64,000 nucleotides of DNA, taken from Hypericum androsaemum (lineage: Eukaryota > Streptophyta > Magnoliopsida > Malpighiales > Hypericaceae). Below are positions 42,172-52,588 of the stretch, one piece after another. Position 1 is the stretch's first letter; every line of letters begins with the position of its first letter. Where the stretch lies: assembly GCA_963995505.1 (NCBI GenBank), contig OZ023186.1:17677570-17741569 (forward strand). The letters run 5' to 3'. The notes below the pieces were generated by a model. It was not told the origin of the DNA. It was given only the letters and a program-made list of their open reading frames with translations, and ran no database searches. The translations under genes and the position numbers were made by a program.

Positions 42172-44040
42172 TGTCACAACCCAAATTTGTGGTCGGTGAC
42201 TGGCGCTAGATCCTAACCCGTTTGTAACACAAAACGAGTCTAGCCACCTTCAAACATATCTTAACTTCATAAATTATACATGTTTTAAACCCAAAAAGGA
42301 TATAATTATTCTTTACATTTATCCCAAGATCAAAATGAACCGTGTAACTACGGAGTTTCTAGATCAAAGAGCAAAATACAAACCAGAGACCTCAAGACCA
42401 GTCCCGAAGAACAAAGTGGACTAGACACGATCAGAATAGATTTCTGGACCAACACAACTCGTGTACGAGTTCCTGCAAAACTGATGAGAGGGGGTGAGTG
42501 TTTTGGAACACCACGTAAAAAAATAACATATGCATCGCAATTTATTTACCCACTCAATGTACAAACATACCTAACACATGCATATGACTAACATGATAAT
42601 TGAGTCATGCAGACATGTACAATATCATAAAGTCATACTTACGAGATGACCAAACATTTACATATAATCACAAAAGCACAGAAACTTGAGCAAATTATGC
42701 AACGTCGCATACCGTCACGTAATTTGACACATGAACACATAATTTCAAAATCAAATCACAGCACTGGACGAATGTTCGAAAAAATATAAATCGTGTCACT
42801 CCCTCTCTAATACGAAGATATCATATCTCAAAGGCACCATCATCAACCAATCTCATCGACCAAATAGTTCCGCCCGCCGGAAAACAACCATATCATATCA
42901 GAATCCATTGTATCCTCAGTAAAGCACAACATAAGATCTTCCAACTTAGTCATATTTTCATAGTAGTTAAACGTAAGTAACAAATATTGGACTTGTCTAC
43001 TTTACTTTATTAGTCAAACTTCGGGAACCAATCACGCAACCCAAATAAAGGAGTTAACTTTAACTTACTGAAAATCTATTTCCTTTCTACTTCTTAGTAA
43101 CTTTATCGTCTATTTATCTTGCTCTTCTTTTCCCGTTAATCTCTTTTTATCTTCTATGCTTCCTTTGTTTCGGTATAAATTTGAGTATGTGTTGACTATT
43201 TTCTATCCAGTAACTTATATTTCCACGGCTCTTTATGCTTTCCTTGTCATGTGTAAATTTTTCTAGTCCATCCACGTCTTGTATTTAATTTTTAATTCTA
43301 ATCATGGTTACTGTTAAACCTTAATGATTGACATGATCTTAAATTTTCAATTCTGTAACTCATCTCACAATTCCACGATCAACAAATCCAATTATCAAAT
43401 TCTTCCATCTATATTTTCTTACTAGAAAATAAATATTGAACTTAACAAACTTACCTTCGACTTTTTTCTTTCTCGGTGAGCTACGCCTTTTTCTTTTGTT
43501 TCATTTATTCTTTTATTGGTGACTACATCATTCTTCTTCAATATTTTTCCTTCTCGGTTTGCTTCTATATTTTCTTTAATGAATGTTTCGGTGGAAACTT
43601 TATCAAAGAAGTACTCCTTCCACTGTTAATCTTTTCACTTATCCATTGTTTACTTTTTTTTATTTTTCTTTGCCTTGCTGTCAACTAATTATGAAATCCA
43701 CGTTTCTTTCTTTCTTTTTACCACTGCCACATCTTACTTCCATTTGCCACGTTTTAACATGAAGTTATTTTCTATTTTTTTATTTTTCTTTAGTCTTAAA
43801 TAAGTTTAATACATAATTTTATTCCGTTATCAATCAAATTCACATATAAAATTGATTCATTAATTTAATTTGTTTTCCTTTTTGTACATTTTTGCAAATC
43901 ATATCTAAGCTCATTTCCATGTGTGTCCAGATTACTAATTTGCATTTATATTTCAAATATAGTATATCATTATCTCACTAATTGAATTAATATACTTGAT
44001 TTAATCTAGTTAATTCTTATTAATATATTCAGTTATTATA
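42172..44040 (-). repeat. 3' LTR of the 42-50 kb Ty3 element (1869 bp, internally deleted)
   Basis: Compared with the other LTR it lacks about 784 bp: the sequence jumps from TATCCTCAGT at 42911-42920 to AAAGCACAACATAAG. The TG that should start it on the - strand is mutated to TA (TATAATAACTG). Confidence 0.92.
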
Positions 44041-47000
44041 TTCTCCTCTCTTTATAAAAATTTGGTCCCCGAATTTACATAAAAGATATCTCACTTAATT
44101 GTCATTCTAATAGGCCGACACTAGATTTTCATCTCCAATTAAACCTCTTAGGTCGCCTCATTTTCTGAATTGTATTCCCAATCAACTTGCTTTATTCGAA
44201 AGTTTTAAACTTTCATATCCAAAATCCTTTTTGGCACATCCAATATGCCAAATTATTTAATCTCAACTTATTTGTGGCTTCAAACAAAAATAAGGTCTTA
44301 TAAAGAAGTCTTCTACTTAGAGGTGATTTGACGTGACAATGTTACCATTGTTATGACAAAATCAACATGTCAGTAAGTTTATTCCAAATTCTAAAATTAG
44401 TCAATGTATCTAGAATTGAGGTATTCAGTTCTTTGAAATCTTTTTGTTCTTATCAATTGTATTCCCATATTAAATTATATATCCTTCCATTATTTAACCC
44501 TGTGAATAATATTAGTCTTTTCTTGTATTTTTTGATGTATATAAAATTGAAGTATAACCCTTCGATGACAGTAAAATCTAATTATTGTGCATGAACTATA
44601 ACCTCCAAAATCTAAGAGTATAACCTACTTCTCACTAACTTATTTATTACATGGATCGTTCTTCTAATTCTACTAGTTATTCAATCAGTTTTCTGAATCT
44701 CAAATCCAGTACCATATCCCAATCATAAATGGTACATTGATCTAATGTCTCGAGCATATTGGTTGATTCACAACCACTAACCATCATGCCAAATTCTAAT
44801 ACAGAACTTCACAAAGTTTTAAGCTTAATTGTTTCAATTTTACGTCATACACATTTCAACTTTTGTGTAAATTCATACTTAGTACTTTTTGACATTACTA
44901 AAAAATTAGTTACAACTTCTATTATCTCTTTCCGTCATTTTTCGTAAACTAAAATTACTTGTGTAATGTTCATCATCTTGGTTATCACCAAATATCTTAA
45001 ATCTTCTGTTACACTTTCCTTTAGGACATGCATTTGGAAGTTCTTACTAATCTTTTATTTAGGTCATCCTCGGACCAAACGTTTGGTGGTTTTACAAATG
45101 AATTTTAATTAGTGGGATGTACCAAAATTGTACACCAATGACACGACCAAAAGTCTGCAATAACTAATTATATCATTTCATTACCTCGAGAATTTTAATA
45201 TTATGATCATTCACTACTCTTATATCCATGAACACCTCATCATAGATACTAAGCTCCCAACAATTCCTTTCCTTACCAAGAAAACTTTTACTAAGATAAA
45301 CTGAACATATAACTAATAGTTGCCTAAAGTTTAAAACTTTAATTAGTAGTTCTTCTTGTGCTCTTCATCATTATCTATATACACTAAATATTTCATTAAA
45401 ACCATAAACTTGAATATTCAGTTTACATTACATAGTTATACAAAATTTCATACCAAAGCCCACATATCTTAGCAATTACCTCTTCTATCCTTATTATCAT
45501 CCCTTTTTAATCGTTAATCTTCAAAAATTACTAGCACACTTTAATGAGTCTATCATCTCTTGTGCCAAAGTTATCCCTTTGATTATGTAGTTCTTAACAT
45601 ATATTTTTTTATAACCACATAAATTCTTAATGATTTACTTGATGGAGTAGTATCTACAAATACTTTTATCCAAGCACATACCAATTTTCATCTACCTGGT
45701 CTTTTCTGAAGTTTGAATCAAAATTTTATTATAGTTTGTCTTCATACTAATATAACTTTTGTGACTATTAAGTCACTCATATCTTGTCACTTCACATCTC
45801 AAACTTTTGCAAAATGCTATATGATTTTCAAAGTCTTCATACCATGTGTACTTCTATTCTCATATTTCTTTACGTTTACTTTTGAGAAAAATTTAATTTA
45901 TTATATTTTTTTTACCACTTTTAGTGGTCTCAATTTCATGTTTTACTAGACAAATCTTTTCGTTCGTTTCACTCTGAGTCATTGCCTAGTTGATGCTTTA
46001 ACTCATATTTTTCTTGTATAAATAGCATTTGCTTCTCGCTCTCTTATTGAGCTTGCACAGCAAATATTGGTGTACTTATAGTACCAATATGCTAACTGAT
46101 TTGTAGATTATCAAAGTTTTATGTTATAACTCTATCTCACATTCTTCAAAACTTAGGTTACATGCATCAGATCATTATCTGATTACACAAAAAAAATTTA
46201 CTCAAATTCAGAAGGCTTCTATTTAGCCTCTGAAATCTTTTGTCAAACCAATAGATATATTTTATAGTTTCGTCAAAATTATTGACCATTTATGCTTTAT
46301 GTTGTTCGACTAACTTGTCACTAACCATTGTGCAAATTATCTTAACAAAAATTATCTTTGCTTAAATCTATAACCATAATTAAAACCAAAATTCATAATA
46401 AATCTTAGCTCCCTTAAAGTATTCAAAATTGTTATAATAATTTTACTTGTAATTTACTCTCATACATCTTAATTCCATAATTACTCATATTACTTTCCCA
46501 ATATATTTTACTTTAAATTCTCAAGCACATGTACAGCTTAGTTTCTCATATATTCTTCTTCCACATAAAAATGTTTATAAATTCATCATTTCAAACAAAT
46601 TTAAATTCAAAGCAGATTCCTAATGCACAGATAAATGAACTAAAATAGTTCACAAAGACATAACTCAAACATTTGGTGAGACTCAAACCAATGGCCCAGT
46701 ATACATAAGAACGAAATCAAATATATATGGGTATATAGATGATTTGGACAAAATGGTGATCAGTCACTTCATCAAAATCTCACCCAAGGAACGATTTCCA
46801 TATATATAAATATATATACTCAAATAGACTCTTAAAGAGAATACATATACAAATGGTACAAGAATTCTCACCATAATGTAGAGTAAATGGCTTGTGATAT
46901 CAACAATAAATCACATAAGTTTCTCACATCAGAATCTTAAACACAACATTTCAAATAACTTTCCAATTCATCACATCATTATGTTCAAACAGAATAAATC

Positions 47001-47135
47001 TTCATCAACACGGAAAAGATTAAGGCATGAGCAAATGACAAAGATGGAAGGAACACAAAGATTTGAGGAATCCTATGCTCCATAGCATAATTTAGGATAT
47101 TTGACACGATAGTTCAAACAAGGCTCTAACCTAGG
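44041..47135 (-). other. Interior of the Ty3 element, no readable gene
   Basis: The stretch should hold gag and pol but no protein domain can be read on either strand. A few short phrases near 44150-44200 (- strand, EAT*E) suggest the worn end of pol. Either mutations have erased the genes or the element was non-coding when it inserted. Confidence 0.6.
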
Positions 47136-47147
47136 GCTCTGATACCA
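47136..47147 (-). promoter_or_regulatory. Primer binding site of the 42-50 kb Ty3 element
   Basis: On the - strand it reads TGGTATCAGAGC, 4 bp from the 5' LTR end at 47152. Confidence 0.93.
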
Positions 47148-47151
47148 AGTC

Positions 47152-49795
47152 TGTCACGACCCGAATCTCTGGTCAGTGACCGGCGCTAGACCCTAACCCA
47201 TTTGTAACACAAAACGAGTCTAGCCAGCCTCAAACATATCTTAACTTTACAAATTATACATGTTTTAAACCCAAAAATGATATAATTATTCTTTACATTT
47301 ATCCCAAGATCAAAATGAACTGTGTAACTACGGAGCTTCTAGATCAAAGAGCAAAATACAAACCAAAGACCTCAAGACCAGTCCCGAAGAACAAAGTGGA
47401 CGAGACATGATCAGAATAGATCTCTAGACCAACACAACTCATATACGAGTTCCTGCGAAACTGGTGAGAAGGGGTGAGTGTTTTGGAACACCCCGTAAAT
47501 AAATAACATATGCATCGTAGTTTATTTAGCTACTCAATGCACAAACATACCTAACACATGCATATGACTAACATGATAATTGAATCATGCAGACAAGTAC
47601 AATATCATAAAGTCATACTTACGAGATGACCAAATATTTACATATAATCACAAAGGCACAGAAACATGAGCAAACTACGCAACGTCACATACTATAACAT
47701 AATTTGACACATGAATACATAATTTCAAAATTAAATCATTCGAAAAAATTTAAATCGTGTCACTCCCTCTCCAACACGAGAATACCATATCTCAAAGGGG
47801 CCATCATTAACCAACCTTATCGGCCAAATAGTTCCGCCCACCGGAAGGCAACCATATCATATCAGAATCTATTGTATCCTCAGTATATGTGAACATATGC
47901 CAAAATCCCTGGTTGGTCACGGGTAGATCTGCCCACTAGTCGTCCATATCACATAACGGAGCCATTCATATCATATACATCTAGTATCAATCAAATTCAT
48001 AGGTTCCAAACGAATCAAACATATACAATGCCCCTTCTGGGCCCAATTAACCAAACGCTTACCAGTCATAATGTCACATCATAATGCTCATATGGCAAAT
48101 GCACAATATGCACTCAAAGTACCAAATTAAGATCATGAAAAATAAATAGAGTACGCCAAAGAAAGCACGAGTCACATATTATTTGTTTAGCAATTCGACA
48201 TAACGACCGACAACCGGATCTCCTCCAAGTTGACATCCTTGTCTGCAAATACATGGTCCTCTGGTTTCCACAACATCGATCATATGCACAACTTCCCTCA
48301 AACAAAGAAGGATACAGAACATGTTACTTTTTAGTCAACCGATTCCAACACACTATAATTACTTCACTTATCTGTATTATGTTTTCTAATACATGGGCAC
48401 TTTTTTTAAAGCTTATTTCAACATCTCGAACGTCTATTGTCTAAAAATTTCTTGAACAAAGTTTTCAATCCACACTTTGACTTCAACATTCGTAATTTAG
48501 ATTTGTACTCTAATTCATGAAAATTAAACAATCAGCCTTAATCCTTTTAGTGTTACCTTCAAGACATTAATTTTATCACTATTACGGTTTGTTTCTATTT
48601 AACCATCTTTTTATAAAATAAATTTTCAACACCTAATTAAATTAAATCTCTATGCTCATGACTTCCTGTAAAGCACAACATAAGATCTCCCAACTTAGTC
48701 ATATTTCCATAGTAGTTAAACGTAAGCAACAAATATTAGACTCATCTACTTTACTTTATTAGTCTGACTTCGGGAACCATCACGCAACCCAAATAAAGGA
48801 GTTAACTTTAACTTACTGAAAATCTATTTCCTTTCTACTTCTTTTTTTTCAATAACTTTATCGCCTATTTATCTTGCTCTTGTTTTCCCGTTAATCTCTT
48901 TTTATCTTCTATGCTTCCTTTGTTTCGGTATAAATTTGAGTATGTGTTGACTATTTTCTATCCAGTAACTTATATTTCCACGGCTCTTTATGCTTTCCTT
49001 GTCATGCGTAAATTTTCCTAGTCCATCCACGTCTTGCATTTAATTTTTAATTCTAATTATGGTTACTGTTGAACCTTAATGATTGACATGATCTTAAATT
49101 TTCAATTATGTAACTCATCTCACAATTCCACGATCAACAAATCCAATTATCAAATTCTTCCATCTATATTTTCTTACTAGAAAATAAATATTGAACTTAA
49201 CAAACTTACCTTCGACTTTTCTCTTTCTCGGTGAGCTACGCCTTTTTCTTTTGTTTCATTTATTCTTTTGTTGGTGACTACTTCATTCTTCTTCAATATT
49301 TTTCCTTCTCGGTTGGCTTCTATCTTTTCTTTAATGAATGTTTTGGTGGAAACTTTATCAAAGAAGTACTCCTTCCACTGTTAATCTTTTCACTTATCCA
49401 TTGTTTACTTTCTTTTATTTTGCTTTGCCTTGGTGTCAACTAATTATGAAATCCATGTTTCTTTCTTTCTTTTTACCACTGCCACATCTTACTTCCATTT
49501 GCCACGTTTTAACATGAAGTTATTTTCCATTTTTTTATTTTTCTTTAGTCTTAAATAAGTTTAATACATAATTTTATTCCGTTATCAATCAAGTTCACAT
49601 ATAAAATTGATTCATTAATTTAATTTGTTTTCCATTTTGTACATTTTTGCAAATCATATCTAAGCTCATTTCCATGTGTGTCCAGATTACTAATTTGCAT
49701 TTATATTTCAAATGTAGTATATCATTATCTCACCAATTGAATTAATATACTTGATTTAATCTAGTTAACTCCTATTAATATATTCAGTTATTACA
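47152..49795 (-). repeat. 5' LTR of the 42-50 kb Ty3 element (2644 bp)
   Basis: On the - strand it starts TGTAATAACTGAATATATT and ends GGGTCGTGACA. The 47885-48668 part is absent from the 3' LTR. It contains a block related to the LTRs at 5171 and 16701 (CCCTGGTTGGTCACGGGTAG). Confidence 0.93.
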
Positions 49796-51290
49796 TGAAA
49801 CTTACAAGTTTGTTGATTTGGGTATGGTGACTGTGGGTGATGATTTTGCTTGTAAAATTACTGGCATAGGTGATATCAGGATCAAGATATGGGATGGTGT
49901 CGTGGTGAAGTTGTGTGGGGTTAGGCATGTTTCGAAGGTTAAGAAAAATTTGATCTCATTAGGAGCCTTGGATTGTAGCGGATATGGCTATAAGGTTATA
50001 GGCGGGCTAATTGAGGTGGAGAAGGATGCTATGGTGGTGATGAAGGGTCAAAGAGATGCAGGGAATATCTACATGTTAGTGGGAGACACTGTTGTAAGTG
50101 GAGTCACATCTTTGGGTTCCGATGGAGAGGAGAAAAGCTCAGGTCATATGAGGTTGGTTCGTATGAGGGAGTAAAGGCTTGACATGGATGGTTTGAGTGC
50201 AGTTGGGATTCGCGGAGACATGGATAGCAAGCTGTGGTTGTTTTGTGGAGGCATGGTTGTCAATGAGCCATTGTTGTCTCGGAGAAGCATTGTTAGCTGG
50301 ACCCCGCTATGGTTGTCTAAAGGGACGTACATGTCAAAGGTGTTTGGTAGGTTTGGCATTGGGCATGCGAAGCCGTTGGTGATACTACGGACAAATCAGG
50401 TATCTCACTCAAGGCCGAACGGTAAAGTTCATGGCATGTCGAAGGTTCTACTTGGTGGAACAAAAGGTTGTCCGTTGTATGCTATGGCATGTAGCATTAG
50501 TTTGAGGTAAGAAGGTCCAACGGAGAAGCAGTTCGAGGTTGCGGAGCATGGGGGTGACCAAAAAATAGAGGGTATATCTATTGGTCACAAGGTTGATTCA
50601 GCAGGTGGACTTGCTAGTAAGGATTCAATGAAGGTTGGAGGGAATAGGCCAAGTAAGCTCAGAGACTCGAGCTTGGGGCTGGCTCCAAGTGATTGAACAA
50701 AAGGAGGAGAGAAAGTTGAGGTGGTCTTATTGATGGTGGTTATCTATGGTTCGAGGTAGAGTCGGTTTGATTTCTCAAATTCTCATGGTTCTTCATGGGA
50801 TGGTGTTTCATCAAAGTGGAGTTTGTTGAAGTTTGGGTTGAGCTTCATGGTTCTTCGCAAGAGATATTTTCTCGCCAAGGTGGAGATTGTTTGGATATGT
50901 CTAGAAAAGTGAATGGTGGATTTTTGGGCATGGCCAGCGGCCGCTAGCCCCCTAGCGCTCACTGGGGGTGCTACATAATGTGGGATTTCTGAAGGCCCAG
51001 CAGCCGCTGGGAGGCCAGCGCCCGCTAGGTGGTGCTGACAGCCGTTTCGTATTTTGCTCGGGCTCTTGTTTCAGACTCCTAGAACGACCTAGATAGGTAT
51101 TTTGTACACCAAGGATTCGTCCATTATATAAGGACATGTTACCCAAGAATTTTGTATGGCTTTGTGACTCGAATCTATCAATAAAAGTTCTCTTTTCTCT
51201 CCGTGGATGTAGGTATTAGACCGAACCACGTAATCTCTTGCATCCGTGTTCTTTACACATTTTGTTCTCAAAGTTGCTGAATTTCTAACG
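49796..51290 (+). mobile_element. Ty1/copia remnant: protease region plus 3' LTR
   Basis: 49796-50174 encodes the segment after the copia protease active site (GMVTVGDDFACKITGIGDIR, RHVSKVKKNLISLGALDCSG). After a decayed stretch, GGTGGAGAT (polypurine-like) precedes an LTR at 50888-51290 that starts TGTTTGGATATG. The LTR has a TATA-like CCATTATATAAGG at 51121-51133 and GC-rich AGCGGCCGCTAG words like those in the inner copia element. The 5' LTR, gag and most of pol are missing. The element interrupts exon 1 of the broken P450. Confidence 0.85.
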
Positions 51291-51439
51291 CCTACGATGG
51301 GCAACCTCCATGGTCCTGGAGGTAACTTTCTGTTCGAATTGGTCTTCTTGTTGTTGTATATTTGTTTGGCCATGATTATGAAGGTAAGGAAAGCAAATAT
51401 TAAGGCTATGGAGGCATTAGATGAGATATTCTGATCCAT

Positions 51440-52020
51440 GGTGTGAAATTCTGAAATATGACGGGGTACTAACGCAGATATAACACAGAAATTATGTGTA
51501 TAGTTCATTTGCGACTTGGAAGACTGTGTATACACCTTATCTTATGACTTAGAAATATCTATTCTAAGTAGAAAGTGTAACAATTTGAGTCTATAATAAT
51601 GCAGAAAAGTCAATTCTATCCCACCTTGTGTCAGTTAAATTGGATATGTTATTTGATCCACCGGAGGAGATAAAGAAGAGCTAAATACGATATAAGCATT
51701 TAATATTCGGTGAAAAAGACATGGAAGGGATTTGTCCGTAGATGCAACAAGTTGATAACGGTGGACTCTTTTCATGATATCTAGTAACTAATTACTTGCA
51801 CGGCTCGAATCCCAGATATTATTTAAAAAATCGAAAAATCTTATCCCGTGGAATTCAAGATATTTGGACTCTATTTTGTGATGGCGAACTTTTCTACTCT
51901 TGTGATGTCAAAATTTACATTCAAGTGCACCACTATTTTTATACCAGGTCTCCATCAATTCTTCACCACAATTACCACTCGGATTCAAGTCTCTAAAATC
52001 AAGCAAGTGATCTAAATTCT
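51440..52020. other. Upstream flank of the broken P450 copy
   Basis: AT-rich sequence; no gene recognised. A degenerate promoter could lie here, but no convincing TATA box is placed. Confidence 0.4.
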
Positions 52021-52024
52021 AAAG

Positions 52025-52210
52025 TAATTGCTAATAGGGTTAGATATAGGAAGGGACACTATGTTCTGGCATGATATTTGGGCGAAGGATACGACATCAA
52101 AGGAGGCTTTCCCACGTTTATGCATGATCTCTAACAAGGAGATGGATTCTATCTTTAACTGTGGATCTTGGAATGCCAATAGATGGACCTGGCGATTAAC
52201 TTCTTAAGAT
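52025..52210 (+). pseudogene. LINE C-terminal fragment
   Basis: Encodes IGRDTMFWHDIWAKDTTSKE, AFPRLCMISNKEMDSI and WNANRWTWRL, the conserved region after the RT of plant LINEs (usual form G.G..T.FW.D.W......L...FPRL). It ends at a stop and has no RT domain attached. Confidence 0.85.
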
Positions 52211-52588
52211 GGACATGCAATCTGTAGCAAAGACACGCCCCGAACACGGGAACACAACAATCTTAAACTTGTCGGGAGAGCTTTGACTGAACATATATTT
52301 ATCGACTTACTAAATGTTTGAATATTATATATATGTAAATAAAAAAATTTAATACATAGATTATAAATATATTTGTGTGTGAACGAAGTCTAATATTGTT
52401 TTAATTGCACACCGCCTCATTTCAATACGTAAAAATGCATGTAGTAAGCAATTGAAGAAATTTGACGGAACATACTCCAAAAAATTCTTTGCCCTGAACT
52501 TCTTATTCGCCTTAGAAGAATCTATTATTTGAAGTAAATAAATCCACACGACAAGAGATCGATCCTCAGTCCTTTGCACCCGTTCCAA

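Larger units (their letters stand above)
42172..49795 (-). mobile_element. Ty3/gypsy element with two LTRs (7.6 kb), coding region decayed
   Basis: Both LTRs end GGGTCGTGACA or GGGTTGTGACA on the - strand. The element is flanked by TGAAA at 42167-42171 and 49796-49800. The primer binding site is at 47136-47147 and a polypurine tract (AAGAGAGGAGAA) precedes the 3' LTR. The 3.1-kb interior (44041-47151) is AT-rich and has no frame longer than about 75 codons. The end before the polypurine tract (AAATTCGGGGACCAAATTTT) resembles that of the element at 5171-12183. Confidence 0.92.
39005..51439 (-). pseudogene. Broken cytochrome P450 (CYP71-like) paralogue with nested transposons
   Basis: Three separated parts match the intact gene at 52589-55010. 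The N-terminus is 51439-51291 (MDQNISSNASIALIFAFLTF, then PPGPWRLPIVG), the end of exon 1 is 42171-41931 and exon 2 is 39615-39005. The middle of exon 1 (roughly residues 50-220) is missing. The exon 1 end carries a stop (SE* where the intact copy has SEYK) and a small deletion. Exon 2 has lost one base in the GIETG codons (39589-39595), though the rest, with KETLR, ERF and FGAGRRICPG, is intact. A copia fragment and a Ty3 element separate the exon 1 parts, and a Pack-MULE-like element and a MITE sit in the intron. It cannot make a working enzyme. Confidence 0.93.

Noticed and set aside
44041..47135. Search for gag-pol in the Ty3 interior
   Set aside because: No frame above about 75 codons and no conserved motif on either strand; called an unreadable interior instead.
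50144..50510. Overlapping frames after the copia protease region
   Set aside because: They have no integrase or RT motifs and alternate frames freely; most likely decayed copia sequence.
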